DNA of 64,000 nt. Origin: Stenotrophomonas bentonitica. Its GTDB lineage: Bacteria; Pseudomonadota; Gammaproteobacteria; Xanthomonadales; Xanthomonadaceae. Of the stretch, positions 7,398 to 17,375 are shown piece after piece. The notes below the pieces were generated by a model. It ran no database searches and was not told the origin of the DNA. It saw nothing but the letters and a program-made list of their open reading frames with translations. Positions within the stretch are counted from its first letter, which is position 1. Each line of letters opens with the position of its first letter. The stretch is from contig NZ_JAAZUH010000002.1 in assembly GCF_013185915.1 (NCBI RefSeq), positions 186,001 to 250,000 of the forward strand, written 5' to 3'. A program made the translations under genes and the position numbers.

Positions 7398-8654
7398 TCA
7401 GCCCAGCAGCTTGCGGACCTTGTTCAGCGCTGCGATGAAGCGCTCGATTTCGGCGTGGGTGTTGTAGAACGCCAGCGAGGCGCGGCAGGTGGCCGCTACG
7501 CCGTAGTACTGCAGAAGCGGGTGGGCACAGTGCTGGCCGGAGCGGATGGCGACGCCTTCCAGGTCGAGCAGGGTGGCCAGGTCGTGCGCGTGCGCGCCTT
7601 CGATCAGGAAGGAGACCACCGCCGCCTTGTCCGGCGTGGTGCCGAACATGCGCAGGCCTTCGATCTTGTTGAGCTCTTCGGTGAAGTGCGCGAGCAGTTC
7701 GCCTTCGCGTGCTTCCACGTGCTCGAGGCCCAGCGATTCCAGATAGTCCACCGCCACGCCAAGGCCGATGAAACCGGCGATGTTCGGGGTGCCGGCTTCA
7801 AACTTGTGCGGGGCATCGCTGAACACGGTGCCTTCAAAACTGACTTCCTTGATCATCTCGCCACCGCCGAGGAACGGCGGCATGGCATCGAGATGCTCGC
7901 GCTTGGCCCACAGCGCGCCGGTGCCGGTGGGGCCGCACATCTTGTGGCCGGTGATGGCGTAGAAGTCGCAGCCGATGGCGGCAATGTCGACCTTGCGGTG
8001 CGGCACGGCCTGCGAGCCGTCGACCACGGTGATGATGCCGCGCTTGCGCGCTTCACGGCAGATTTCGCGGACCGGGTTCACCGTGCCCAGCACGTTGGAG
8101 ACGTGAGCGACGGCGAGCAGCTTGACCTCGGGGGTCATTGCCCTGCGCAGCGCGTCCAGGTCGAGCGCGCCTTCCGGGGTGATCTCGGCCACGCGGATCG
8201 TGGCACCGGTGCGCTGGGCGACCAGCTGCCACGGCACGATGTTGGCGTGATGCTCCATGCGCGAAACCAGGATCACGTCGCCGGCCTTCAGGCGCGGCAG
8301 CGCCCACGAGTAGGCCACCAGGTTGATCGCGAAGGTGGTGCCGCTGCACAGCACCAGCTCGCTGGCGCGCACGTTGAGGAAGCGCGCAAGCTTGGTGCGC
8401 GCGCCCTCGTAGGCGTCGGTGGCCTCGGTGCCCAGCGCGTGCACCGCGCGGCTCACGTTGGCGTTGTAGCGACGGTAATACTCGTCCACCGCGCCGATCA
8501 CCTGCACCGGCTTCTGCCCGGTGTTGGCGTTGTCGAAGTACACCAGCGGCTTGCCGTGCACTTCCCGCATCAGCAGCGGAAAGTCCAGGCGCACGCGGTC
8601 CCAGTCGGGGGCGACCGCAGTGTCGGTCGCCGGGCGCGGGGTGGAGAGGTTCAT
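7398..8654 (-). CDS. sufS: SufS cysteine desulfurase
   Basis: SufS is a PLP enzyme that removes sulfur from L-cysteine for Fe-S cluster assembly. The 418-residue length is normal for group II desulfurases. The PLP lysine is Lys238 (ITGHKMCGP) and the catalytic cysteine is Cys376 in RSGQHCAHP, the RxGxHCA loop of the SufS type. The ATG at 8654 overlaps the sufD stop by four bases. It is the last gene of the suf operon. No SufE gene is in the window, so the sulfur-transfer partner must be elsewhere. Confidence 0.95.
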   Translation of the reverse strand: MNLSTPRPATDTAVAPDWDRVRLDFPLLMREVHGKPLVYFDNANTGQKPVQVIGAVDEYYRRYNANVSRAVHALGTEATDAYEGARTKLARFLNVRASELVLCSGTTFAINLVAYSWALPRLKAGDVILVSRMEHHANIVPWQLVAQRTGATIRVAEITPEGALDLDALRRAMTPEVKLLAVAHVSNVLGTVNPVREICREARKRGIITVVDGSQAVPHRKVDIAAIGCDFYAITGHKMCGPTGTGALWAKREHLDAMPPFLGGGEMIKEVSFEGTVFSDAPHKFEAGTPNIAGFIGLGVAVDYLESLGLEHVEAREGELLAHFTEELNKIEGLRMFGTTPDKAAVVSFLIEGAHAHDLATLLDLEGVAIRSGQHCAHPLLQYYGVAATCRASLAFYNTHAEIERFIAALNKVRKLLG

Positions 8655-9913
8655 GCCACGCCCGCCTTGGCCAGCGCGATGTCCAGCTGGCGGCGCAGCT
8701 GTTCGGTCAGGCGCGCGTCGAGCATGTTCAGCGGCTCGTGGCAGAACGCGGCGCTGAGCAGCTGCTGGGCCTGTTCGGCCGGCAGGCCGCGCGAGCGCAG
8801 GTAGAACAGCGCGTTGGCGTCGAGCTGGCCGACGGTGGCGCCGTGCGCGGCCTTCACTTCGTCGGCGTCGATCACCAGCGTGGGCTGGGTGTCGATCTCG
8901 GCGTCGGCCGAGAGCAGCAGGTTCTTGTTGGAGAGGTTGGCGTCGGTGCCGTCGGCACCGGCCCGGATGTGGATGCCGCCGTGGAAGACCACGCGGCTGC
9001 GGTTGGCGGCGACGCCGCGCCAGACCATTTCCGAGGCGGTGTCGCGCGCGATGTGCTCGATGCCCAGGCGGGTATCGACATGGCGGCGGCCGTTGCCGAG
9101 CAGCACGCCATTGGCGGTGAGCTGGGCGTTGTCGCCTTCCAGGCGCACGTTGAGTTCGTGGCGGCTGAGCGCGGCGCCCAGCTCCAGGTCCACGCGGCGG
9201 TACTGCGCGTCGCGGGCCAGCACGGCGTCGGTGCGCAGCAGGGTGGTGGCGCGGGCGCTGTCGGCCTGCACGCGGGCATGCGAGAGCACCGCGTCCTTGG
9301 CCAGGTGCACGTGCACCAGGGTGTTGCCGAAGTGCGCGGCATCGCCCAGGTCCAGGTGGTGTTCGACCACGCCAAGTGCGGCACCTGCGCGCAGCTCGAT
9401 CAGGTGGCGGTGGTGCCAGGCCAGGTCGGCGGCACCGGCGGCGCTGATGAAGACCAGCTGCAGCGGTGCTTCGACCTGCACGCCGTCATCCACGCGCACC
9501 AGCACGCCTTCGTCGGCCAGCGCGGCGTTGAGGCGGGCAAAGATCTCTTCGCTGCGCTCGAAGCGGCGGCCAAGGAAGCGCAGGGCGTCGTCGCCGGCGT
9601 GCAGCGCGGAAGACAGCGTCTGCACCTGCACGCCGTCCGGCAGCGCGGCCAGGTCGCTATGCGCTTCGGAAGGACGGCCGTTGACGAACACCAGCCGCGG
9701 CGACGGGATGTCGGCCAGCAGGGCAGGGTCGATCTCCGGCGCGGCCAGCGGCGCCGGCAGGAAGCTGCGGCGTTCCAGCTGGCGCAGCGAGGTGTACTTC
9801 CAGGCTTCGCTGCGCGGGCCGGGCAGGCCGGCCTGCAGGGCCGCGTCGAGCTCGGCACGGCGCGCGTCGCTGCCGCAGAAACCGGCGGCAAGGGAATCCA
9901 GCAGGGCGCTCAT
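8651..9913 (-). CDS. sufD: SufD, Fe-S cluster scaffold complex subunit
   Basis: The 420-residue protein is the SufD member of the SufBC2D scaffold. The N-terminal helical part (PGPRSEAWKYTSLRQLERR) and the long right-handed beta-helix core, with HDLDL-type repeats and VVFHGGIHIRAGADGTDA, are typical, as is the closing FCHEPLNMLDARL. It has no nucleotide site of its own; it pairs with SufB and docks SufC. It overlaps sufC by one base and sufS by four, as expected for a coupled operon. Confidence 0.93.
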   Translation of the reverse strand: MSALLDSLAAGFCGSDARRAELDAALQAGLPGPRSEAWKYTSLRQLERRSFLPAPLAAPEIDPALLADIPSPRLVFVNGRPSEAHSDLAALPDGVQVQTLSSALHAGDDALRFLGRRFERSEEIFARLNAALADEGVLVRVDDGVQVEAPLQLVFISAAGAADLAWHHRHLIELRAGAALGVVEHHLDLGDAAHFGNTLVHVHLAKDAVLSHARVQADSARATTLLRTDAVLARDAQYRRVDLELGAALSRHELNVRLEGDNAQLTANGVLLGNGRRHVDTRLGIEHIARDTASEMVWRGVAANRSRVVFHGGIHIRAGADGTDANLSNKNLLLSADAEIDTQPTLVIDADEVKAAHGATVGQLDANALFYLRSRGLPAEQAQQLLSAAFCHEPLNMLDARLTEQLRRQLDIALAKAGVA

Positions 9914-10677
9914 CAGACCGCTGCCTCCGGCACCACGCGGTCCTTCAGGAAGTGGTAGCCGTGCGCTTCCAGTTCCAGGGCCAGCTCGGGGCCGCCGCTC
10001 TGCACGATCTTGCCGTCGGCCAGCACGTGCACCACGTCCGGCTTGATGTAGTCGAGCAGGCGCTGGTAATGGGTGATGACCAGGAACGAACGGTCCGGCG
10101 AGCGCAGCGCGTTGACGCCGTCGGCCACGCTCTTGAGCGCGTCGATGTCCAGGCCGCTGTCGGTCTCGTCCAGGATCGCCAGCTTCGGCTCGAGCACGGC
10201 CAGCTGGAAGATCTCGTTGCGCTTCTTCTCGCCACCGGAGAAGCCTTCGTTGACGCCACGGTGCAGCAGTTCGTCCTTCAGGTGCAGCACGGCCAGCTTC
10301 TGGCGCACCAGCTTGAGGAACTGCATGGAGTCCAGTTCTTCCTCGCCGCGCGCCTTGCGCTGGGCGTTGAGCGCGGCGCGCAGGAAGTAGGTGTTGTTCA
10401 CGCCGGGGATTTCCACCGGGTACTGGAAGGCCAGGAACAGGCCGGCGGCGGCGCGTTCTTCCGGGGCCAGCTCGAGCAGGTCGCGGCCTTCGAACTGGAT
10501 GCTGCCTTCGCTGACGTCATAGCCGTCGCGGCCGGCCAGCACATTGCCCAGGGTGGACTTGCCGGCGCCGTTGGGGCCCATGATGGCGTGCACCTGGCCC
10601 GGCTTCACGTCCAGCGAGAGGCCCTTGAGGATTTCTTTTTCGCCAATGCGGGCGTGCAGGTTGTCAATCTTCAGCAT
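9913..10677 (-). CDS. sufC: SufC, Fe-S assembly ATPase
   Basis: SufC is the ABC-type ATPase of the SufBCD scaffold. From the ATG at 10677 (MLKIDNLHARIGEKEIL) the protein is 254 residues; an upstream in-frame start adds 17 residues without family character. Walker A is GPNGAGKST at residues 34-42, the signature is FSGGEKKRNE, and Walker B is LAILDETDSGLD. ATP hydrolysis drives structural change in SufB-SufD to expose the cluster assembly site. It lies between sufB (63 bases upstream) and sufD. Confidence 0.95.
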   Translation of the reverse strand: MLKIDNLHARIGEKEILKGLSLDVKPGQVHAIMGPNGAGKSTLGNVLAGRDGYDVSEGSIQFEGRDLLELAPEERAAAGLFLAFQYPVEIPGVNNTYFLRAALNAQRKARGEEELDSMQFLKLVRQKLAVLHLKDELLHRGVNEGFSGGEKKRNEIFQLAVLEPKLAILDETDSGLDIDALKSVADGVNALRSPDRSFLVITHYQRLLDYIKPDVVHVLADGKIVQSGGPELALELEAHGYHFLKDRVVPEAAV

Positions 10678-10740
10678 GATACGAATCCGGGTAGTGCCAC
10701 GCCCTGCGTGGCAAAAAATGTAAACCAAAGGCGCGGCAGA

Positions 10741-12216
<1,476 letters not shown>

Positions 12217-12232
12217 GGGGGCTGCCTGTGGA

Positions 12233-12685
12233 TCAGGAGACGACATCCGCCGCGATCACGCGGCGGGGGGCGTCAACAAGGGGAAGAGGGGGCAGGATCT
12301 GCGCCAGGCTGACCTTGCGCAGTGCGTCGGACACCACGTCGTTGATCAGCCGCCAGCTGCTGCGCGCGCCGCACTGCAGCTCGCGTCCGCACTGGCTGTG
12401 GTCGTGCGCGCACTCGGTCAGGCCCAGCGGCCCCTCCATGGCTTCGACGATCTCGAACAGGCTGATCTGGTCGGCGGCGCGGGTCAGCCGGTAGCCGCCG
12501 CGCACGCCGCGCAGGCCTTCGACCAGGCCGGCCTGGGCCAGCGGCTTGAGCAGCTTGCTGACGGTGGGCGGCTCGAGGCGGGCATATTCAGCCAGTTCGG
12601 TCGCACTGAGTACCTCGCCCGGGCGCGCGGCTAGGACGGTCAGGACGACGGTGGCGTAATCGGTGAGCTTGGTGACGCGGAGCAT
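12233..12685 (-). CDS. Rrf2 family Fe-S responsive regulator of the suf operon
   Basis: The 150-residue protein has the Rrf2 winged helix at the N-terminus ([19 protein letters not shown], then [20 protein letters not shown]) and three cysteines, Cys92, Cys99 and Cys105, spaced almost as in IscR (92, 98, 104). It most likely binds a [2Fe-2S] cluster and senses Fe-S demand. As first gene of the suf operon it probably autoregulates the whole unit. The annotation name often used is SUF system Fe-S cluster assembly regulator. Confidence 0.9.
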   Translation of the reverse strand: MLRVTKLTDYATVVLTVLAARPGEVLSATELAEYARLEPPTVSKLLKPLAQAGLVEGLRGVRGGYRLTRAADQISLFEIVEAMEGPLGLTECAHDHSQCGRELQCGARSSWRLINDVVSDALRKVSLAQILPPLPLVDAPRRVIAADVVS

Positions 12686-12715
12686 GGGGAGGGCGGAGCC
12701 ATAAAGCGGACTGAA

Positions 12716-12744
12716 ATTGTACGCTTTTATGCGCGGGCATCCAA
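12716..12744 (-). promoter_or_regulatory. Predicted sigma-70 promoter of the suf operon
   Basis: On the minus strand, TTGGAT (12744-12739) and TACAAT (12721-12716) are separated by 17 bases, a good match to -35 and -10 elements. The -10 ends 31 bases before the ATG of the Rrf2 regulator. The region around it is AT-richer than its surroundings and could also hold the regulator's own site. Confidence 0.55.
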
Positions 12745-12817
12745 CCCGTCGTGTTCAGGTAGGCATCATCACGACTATTAAGCGAGAATCGACCATCCCA
12801 ACGTAACGGCCAGCCTG

Positions 12818-13285
12818 ATGCCCAAGAAGATCCAAGCCCGCAAATCCTCGATCCACGGCAATGGCGTGTTCGCGCTGGCGCCACTGAAGAAGGGCGAACG
12901 GGTCATCCAGTACAAGGGCCTGCTGCGCAGCCACGCCGATGTGGACGCCGATGATACCGGGGATGTGGAGAGCGGTCACACCTTCCTGTTCACCCTGAAC
13001 GACAACTACGTGATCGACGCCAACTACAAGGGCAACGATGCGCGCTGGTTGAACCACAGCTGCGACCCGAACTGCGAGGCGGTGATCGAGGAAGCCGAGG
13101 GCGACAACCGCCGCGAGGACAAGGTGTTCATCGAGGCGATCAAGGACATCGAGCCGGGCGCCGAGCTGACCTACAACTACGGCATCACCCTGGCCGAGCG
13201 CCACACCGCGCGCCTGAAGAAGATCTGGGAATGCCGCTGCGGCTCGAAGAAGTGCACCGGGACGATGTTGCAGCCCAAGCGCTGA
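12818..13285 (+). CDS. Bacterial SET domain-containing protein (putative lysine methyltransferase)
   Basis: The 155-residue protein is almost wholly a SET domain. The S-adenosylmethionine/active-site motifs are visible: NHSCDPNC at residues 79-86 and GAELTYNYG at 114-122. A post-SET CxCxxxxC cluster follows (Cys139, Cys141, Cys146), which with Cys82 could bind zinc. Family knowledge predicts protein-lysine methylation; the bacterial substrate is unknown. The HU-like protein encoded at 15.2-15.6 kb, very rich in lysine, is an interesting candidate substrate (pure inference). It is divergent from the suf operon. Confidence 0.88.
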   Translation: MPKKIQARKSSIHGNGVFALAPLKKGERVIQYKGLLRSHADVDADDTGDVESGHTFLFTLNDNYVIDANYKGNDARWLNHSCDPNCEAVIEEAEGDNRREDKVFIEAIKDIEPGAELTYNYGITLAERHTARLKKIWECRCGSKKCTGTMLQPKR

Positions 13286-13296
13286 GCGCGAGGGCT

Positions 13297-13320
13297 GTAG
13301 TGCCGGCCGCTGGCCGGCTC
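13297..13320 (+). repeat. SMAG (REP) palindrome
   Basis: A GTAG head is followed by TGCCGGCC-GCT-GGCCGGC, the typical SMAG form of Stenotrophomonas. It sits 12 bases past the SET gene stop and before the convergent DUF1439 gene, and may act as a transcript end for either. Confidence 0.75.
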
Positions 13321-13352
13321 CAGGCAAATCCAACCGAAAGAGGAGCCGGCCG

Positions 13353-13949
13353 TTACTTCCCCAGCACCCCGGCCGGCACCATCGCGCCCAGGTCCTGGTT
13401 GAAGGTCACCACCAGCTTTCCGTTCTGCACCTGGGCCGACTGCACCTGCAGCGCGCCGAGCAGGGCGCCGACGGTCGGGTCGATTTTGTAGATCGGCTCG
13501 CGGCGGGCGTAGTCGGTCAGGAACACGTTGAGCAGCTCGCGGGTGCGCGAGTCCAGCCGACCGCCGTTGTTGGCCGGGGTGAAGTCGTCCACGGTCGGCT
13601 GGTCCAGGTGGAAACCCTGGGTCTGCGCGTCGTAGCGCAGGCCGCTGCTCAGCTTGACCTTGCCGAGCGGCGCCGGCGCGCCACCGGCGGTCGCCAGCGC
13701 CACGTCCATGCCCAGGTCCAGCCGGTTGCCCTGCGGCAGGGTCAGCTTGGGATGGCTCATGGTCATGGCGATCAGGCCGCCCAGCGCGTCCTGGGTGCGC
13801 GGGAAGCTGCCATCGAGGTACTGCTGCACGTCGGCGGCACCCACCGACAGGTTGCGGCCGGAAATGCTGGGGGCGGCCTGTGCGCCGACCGCAGCGGCGA
13901 TCAGGACGGTGCAGGCGGCAAGGCGGGCGAACGCGGGGCGTAGCTTCAT
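13353..13949 (-). CDS. DUF1439 (YceB-like) exported protein
   Basis: From the ATG at 13949 (MKLRPAFARLAACTVL) the product is 198 residues with a Sec signal peptide ending near AQAAPS. The mature part has the DUF1439 layout of E. coli YceB: an N-terminal ISGRNLSVGAADVQQYLDG helix region and a long curved beta sheet (RLDLGMDVALATAGG, GKVKLSSGLRYDAQTQGF), ending LVVTFNQDLG. It lacks a lipobox, unlike YceB. Function is unknown; the fold is expected to bind hydrophobic ligands in the periplasm. Confidence 0.75.
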   Translation of the reverse strand: MKLRPAFARLAACTVLIAAAVGAQAAPSISGRNLSVGAADVQQYLDGSFPRTQDALGGLIAMTMSHPKLTLPQGNRLDLGMDVALATAGGAPAPLGKVKLSSGLRYDAQTQGFHLDQPTVDDFTPANNGGRLDSRTRELLNVFLTDYARREPIYKIDPTVGALLGALQVQSAQVQNGKLVVTFNQDLGAMVPAGVLGK

Positions 13950-14027
13950 GGGAGCAGGCGCAGGGTTGGGATGCCCACACGATAGCGGGTCTGGATGAAT
14001 CGGTGCTTCATGGCTGGCGCCAGAAGC

Positions 14028-14050
14028 ATCCACGCAGGGCGTGGATCTAC
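14028..14050 (-). repeat. SMAG (REP) palindrome
   Basis: ATCCACGC-AGG-GCGTGGAT followed by CTAC is a reversed GTAG-headed palindrome. It lies just past the stop of the lipoprotein gene at 14061 (minus strand) and upstream of the DUF1439 gene. Confidence 0.7.
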
Positions 14051-14060
14051 CGCAGCATGT

Positions 14061-14594
14061 TCATTGCACCACCGGTTGCAGGGACGCGCTGTGGATTTCC
14101 CAGCCGCTGCCGTCGGGGCGCGGTTGCAGGCGGTACCAGCCCTGGAAGACGAAGGTGCCCGTACCGGTAGTCGCGCGGACCCGGACCGGGACCTCGCGCA
14201 GGCGCGAGGGCTGTTCGGTGTCGCGGGCGATGGGACTGTCGGTGTCGATCCGCAGGTTGCGCAGGTCGGCGATGTCGCGCAGGACCGCGTCGTCGGGCCG
14301 GGAGCTGGTACGGCCGCCGCTCCAGTAGGCGTCCGACGCGCTGCGGTCGCGGTTGAGCAGGGCATGCACGTAGTTGCGGACGGTGGTCCCTTCGTCCGCG
14401 GCGCCGGGTGCCACCGCGCTGAGCGTCGGCGACGCCACGCTGGAGAGCGTGCCTTCCGCGGGCGGCGTTGTGTCCGCCGCGGGCGTTGCGTGGGCGAGGG
14501 GAGCGGCATCCGGCCGCGCGCCATCGGCGACCGGGTCGGGCTGGCATGAGCATCCTGCAAACAACAGCGGCAACAGAAATACGACTCGACGCAT
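14061..14594 (-). CDS. Putative lipoprotein, unknown function
   Basis: The ATG at 14594 starts MRRVVFLLPLLFAGCSCQPD, a clear lipoprotein signal with lipobox LFAGC, giving 177 residues. A low-complexity Ala/Pro/Thr-rich linker (about 25-80) precedes a folded domain: NYVHALLNRDRSASDAYWSG, then DLRNLRIDTDSPIARD and GTFVFQGWYRLQPRPDGSGW. The second half resembles small NTF2-like or DUF-type periplasmic domains, but I do not assign a family. It probably sits in the outer membrane. Confidence 0.65.
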   Translation of the reverse strand: MRRVVFLLPLLFAGCSCQPDPVADGARPDAAPLAHATPAADTTPPAEGTLSSVASPTLSAVAPGAADEGTTVRNYVHALLNRDRSASDAYWSGGRTSSRPDDAVLRDIADLRNLRIDTDSPIARDTEQPSRLREVPVRVRATTGTGTFVFQGWYRLQPRPDGSGWEIHSASLQPVVQ

Positions 14595-14634
14595 GGCGCA
14601 CCCTCCCCGGTGGAGGGCAGAGTGTAGCGGTGCT

Positions 14635-14943
14635 TCAGGGTGCGCGCTGTATTCCATCCAGGGCGCTGAGCACCTGGTCCAGCTGTGGCTGCAGTGCGGT
14701 CAGCGGGTGGCTGGGCTGGTCGGCGTAGCGCTGCGCGAGGTCCTGCAGCAGCTGGGTGGCGACAATCGCGGCAGCGCGCTCGTCGCCGCTCAGGCCGGTC
14801 TGGCGCCGCGCCACTTCCAGCAGCCGCATCCAGTCCTGCTGGGCGCGGTGTTCCAGTTCGATGGTGCAGCGTCCGCTGCACTGCAGCCCGTCCTTTTCGA
14901 TCGGGGTAACGGTGATGCGATAGCGTTGCGAGGGGCTGGCCAT
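14635..14943 (-). CDS. DUF3861 family protein
   Basis: From the ATG at 14943 (MASPSQRYRITVTPIEKDG) the protein is 102 residues. It matches the DUF3861 pattern: an N-terminal RYRITVTP strand, a central DWMRLLEVARRQTGLSGDER helix and a C-terminal LQPQLDQVLSAL helix. No catalytic motif or export signal is visible, so it is a small cytosolic protein of unknown role. It is followed 41 bases later by the lipoprotein gene on the same strand. Confidence 0.65.
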   Translation of the reverse strand: MASPSQRYRITVTPIEKDGLQCSGRCTIELEHRAQQDWMRLLEVARRQTGLSGDERAAAIVATQLLQDLAQRYADQPSHPLTALQPQLDQVLSALDGIQRAP

Positions 14944-15154
14944 GGCGGTGCACTGTGGGGGGATGGACCCACCATAGGCGTGGCGACGGGCCGGGGCGAC
15001 AGGCGCGGCCGCACGCAGTGTTCCACCTTGTGCGTTCCGCTTTTGCGCGGATCCTGCGTGCAGCCCGTGGCGGCAGGGTCTGCACCGGCGGGACGGGTTC
15101 CGCCCGGGTCTGGCAACGCTGTGTTTCGCCGCCGCTGCGCTGCCCCAAACGAGA

Positions 15155-15178
15155 ACGGGACGGCCAAGGCCGTCCCGT
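15155..15178 (-). terminator. Rho-independent-like hairpin after the HU-like gene
   Basis: ACGGGACGGCC-AA-GGCCGTCCCGT is a perfect 11-base stem with a two-base loop, starting 26 bases past the stop of the HU-like gene. On the minus strand it is followed only by a weak T-containing stretch (TCTCGTTT), so termination strength is uncertain. Confidence 0.6.
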
Positions 15179-15203
15179 CCGGGTGCTGCAGGAAGCGCGC
15201 AGA

Positions 15204-15602
15204 TTACAGCGCGGCGTCCTTGAGCTTCTTGAGCGGACGCACCTTCAGCTTGGTGGTGGCCGGCTTGGCGGCGAACCACTGCTCTTCCTTGGTGAACGGG
15301 TTGATGCCCTTGCGCTTCGGCTTGGCAGCAACGCTGACGGTGGTGATCTTCAGCAGGCCCGGCAGGGTGAAGCTGCCAGCGCCCTTCTTGTGCACCGAGG
15401 AGGCCACGGCGGTTTCCAGCGAGGCCAGCACCGCGCGGACGTCCTTGGCGACAACGCCGGAGGCTTCTGCGATGTGTGCAACCAGGCCGGACTTGGTCAG
15501 CACTTCCTTGATCGGCTTCGGAGCTGCCGGCTTTGCGGCGGCCTTCGTAGCGACTTTCTTCACTGCCTTCTTCGGGGCAGCCTTCTTAGCGGTCTTTGCC
15601 AT
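15204..15602 (-). CDS. HU family DNA-binding protein with a basic Lys/Ala-rich N-terminal tail
   Basis: From the ATG at 15602 the protein is 132 residues. A histone-like tail (MAKTAKKAAPKKAVKKVATK) of about 38 residues precedes an HU/IHF fold: KPIKEVLTKSGLVAHIAEAS, the turn GAGSFTLPGLLKIT, and the DNA-binding arm KRKGINPFTKEEQ. It should bind DNA without strong sequence preference and compact the nucleoid. The tail resembles eukaryotic H1 and is a plausible target for lysine modification; a SET protein is encoded about 2.4 kb away. Confidence 0.85.
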   Translation of the reverse strand: MAKTAKKAAPKKAVKKVATKAAAKPAAPKPIKEVLTKSGLVAHIAEASGVVAKDVRAVLASLETAVASSVHKKGAGSFTLPGLLKITTVSVAAKPKRKGINPFTKEEQWFAAKPATTKLKVRPLKKLKDAAL

Positions 15603-15873
15603 GGTTTCCTGTTCCGTGATCGGTTGGTTGGGTGGTCGCGCCGAACCCATCGGCAAGCGAAATGTAGGGCAACAATGCGGCGCCGCCAATAGGCAAACGC
15701 ATAAAAATTCGGCTTTTCTGCAAATTCGATTACCGCAGTGCATCAGGACATGCCCGGAAATGCGGTCGCGGGACGCCCTTCCGGGCCGGTTTGGCAGCCC
15801 CGCCCGGCCAGACACGGCGCTAACGCCCCCCGGTCTACGCTGTGCGTGCCATTCACCCACAGAGGAAGAACCG

Positions 15874-16305
15874 ATGGGCATTTCGCGTCACGCCACCGCG
15901 CACTGGGAAGGTGACCTCAAGACAGGAAAGGGACAACTGAGCACGCCGCAGAGCGGCCTGCTGGACAAGACCCGCTATGCCTTCAGCAGCCGCTTCGGCG
16001 ACGAAAAGGGCACCAACCCGGAAGAACTGATCGCCGCCGCGCATGCCGGCTGCTTCACCATGGCGCTGTCGGCCAAGCTCACCGAAGCCGGTTTCGTGCC
16101 GACCTCGCTGGACACCGAAGCCAAGGTCGACCTGTCGATGGAAGGCGGCCCGCAGCTCTCGCAGATCACCCTGAAGGTCAAGGCGGTGGTCCCGAACATC
16201 GACGCGACGCAGTTCCGCGCGATCGCCGACGACGCCAAGCAGAACTGCCCGGTGTCCAAGGCCTTGAGTGCGGTGCCGATCAGCCTGGAAGCCGAATTGG
16301 GCTGA
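15874..16305 (+). CDS. osmC: OsmC family peroxiredoxin
   Basis: The ATG at 15874 has AGAGGAAGA upstream and gives 143 residues, the normal OsmC length. Both redox cysteines are present at the E. coli positions, Cys60 (AHAGCFTMAL) and Cys125 (NCPVSKAL). OsmC reduces organic hydroperoxides in the cytoplasm, with the Cys60 thiolate attacking the peroxide and Cys125 resolving. A much longer reading of the same frame extends far upstream but has no family character and is rejected. It is divergent from the HU-like gene. Confidence 0.93.
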   Translation: MGISRHATAHWEGDLKTGKGQLSTPQSGLLDKTRYAFSSRFGDEKGTNPEELIAAAHAGCFTMALSAKLTEAGFVPTSLDTEAKVDLSMEGGPQLSQITLKVKAVVPNIDATQFRAIADDAKQNCPVSKALSAVPISLEAELG

Positions 16306-16318
16306 TGGGTGTTCTGGG

Positions 16319-16423
16319 GTGCCGGCCAGAGGCCGGCACTAGCCAGGGCGCCGCGTAGCGACACGCCATGCGTGTCCCATGTGGTGCCGGATACCCCGCA
16401 GGACACGCGTGGCGTGTCTCTAC
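16319..16423. repeat. Cluster of SMAG (REP) palindromes between osmC and the phzF-like gene
   Basis: Three palindromes: GTGCCGGCCAGAGGCCGGCA (16319-16338, then CT), GTAG CGACACGC-CAT-GCGTGTC (16355-16376), and the reversed form GACACGC-GTG-GCGTGTC followed by TCTAC (16402-16423). The last two face each other as an inverted GTAG pair. The array separates convergent genes and overlaps the 3' end of the phzF-like gene by a few bases. Confidence 0.7.
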
Positions 16424-17295
16424 CAGGTGATTGTCCCCTCGATTACGGTCTGCACCTGGCCGCCGGACCAGACCTCGCCGTCTGCATCCACATGCAGCGT
16501 CAGCCGCGCATCGTGGCCCACTTCGCGGCCCTGGCTGACCACGTAGTTTCCCCCGCGCCCGGGCAGCGCATCGCGGCTGTCCAGCCACGCCGCCAGCACG
16601 GCATTGGCCGCGCCCGAGGCGGCATCTTCAAAGCGCCGACCGTTGCCGACGAATGCGCGGACCGCCAGGTCGTAGTCGCCACCCGCAGCGCCTGCGTAGG
16701 CGAACACACCCATGCTGTCGGTGCTTTCGGCCAGTTCCGCTACCGCATCCCAGTCCGGCGACAGGGCGCGCAGCGCGGCTTCGTCGGCCAGCGCCACCAC
16801 CCACCAGCTGCGGCCACCGGACATGCGCGCCGGCGGCAGGTCGCCCAGGGTCCAGCCCGCCAGCGCGGCCTGCAGGCGCGGGTCGCTGGCAGTGGTGACT
16901 TCCGCCACCGCCGCGCGCGGGGTGCGGATCGCGATGCTGCGCGCGGCGCCTTCGCCCACCACCCGCAAGGGCAGGGCACCGGCAATGCCGTCCTGTACCA
17001 GCACGCCATCCACCGGCGTGGCCAGGCCGGCGTCCAGCACCGCGTGTGCGGTGCCGACGCTGGGGTGGCCGGCGAACGGCACTTCCTTCTGCGGGCTGAA
17101 CATGCGGATCCGGTAGCTGGCGCCGGCCGCCTGCGGGGCGAATACGAAGGTGGTTTCCGGCAGCCGGCTCCAGCGCGCAATCGCCTGCATGCGGGCGTCG
17201 TCGAGGCCTTCGGCGTCCAGCACCACGGCCAGCGGGTTGCCCGCGCCGGGATAGGGGGAGAACACGTCAAGCTGGAGGAAGCGGCGGGCAGTCAT
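16420..17295 (-). CDS. PhzF family isomerase-like protein
   Basis: From the ATG at 17295 (MTARRFLQLDVFSPYPGAG) the product is 291 residues, the usual PhzF size. The family motifs are visible: GNPLAVVLDAEGL near the start, the acid residue in LPETTFV (Glu47, equivalent to PhzF Glu45), PFAGHPSVGTAHAVL, and a duplicated-domain GAANAVLAAWL. PhzF itself isomerises a phenazine precursor, but most chromosomal members have unknown substrates and no phenazine genes are near. Upstream in-frame codons to 17370 lack conservation. Confidence 0.88.
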   Translation of the reverse strand: MTARRFLQLDVFSPYPGAGNPLAVVLDAEGLDDARMQAIARWSRLPETTFVFAPQAAGASYRIRMFSPQKEVPFAGHPSVGTAHAVLDAGLATPVDGVLVQDGIAGALPLRVVGEGAARSIAIRTPRAAVAEVTTASDPRLQAALAGWTLGDLPPARMSGGRSWWVVALADEAALRALSPDWDAVAELAESTDSMGVFAYAGAAGGDYDLAVRAFVGNGRRFEDAASGAANAVLAAWLDSRDALPGRGGNYVVSQGREVGHDARLTLHVDADGEVWSGGQVQTVIEGTITW

Positions 17296-17346
17296 GGCAG
17301 GTCGGTCAGGCAGAACGGTCGGGCAGCTTAACAAGGCCGGCCGGGT

Positions 17347-17375
17347 CTGACGGGGGCGGCGCGTTGGCATAGAAT
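17347..17375 (+). promoter_or_regulatory. Predicted sigma-70 promoter of lysAC
   Basis: CTGACG (17347-17352) and TAGAAT (17370-17375) are spaced by 17 bases, fitting -35 and -10 elements. The start of transcription would fall near 17382, giving a leader of about 50 bases with a GC-rich hairpin (GGCCCGGCGTGCCGGGTC). No lysine riboswitch is recognisable in so short a leader. Confidence 0.45.

Noticed and set aside
14374..15873. Very long open frame upstream of and continuous with osmC
   Set aside because: High GC keeps the frame open; it overlaps real genes on the other strand, and OsmC homology begins exactly at the ATG at 15874 with a ribosome site.
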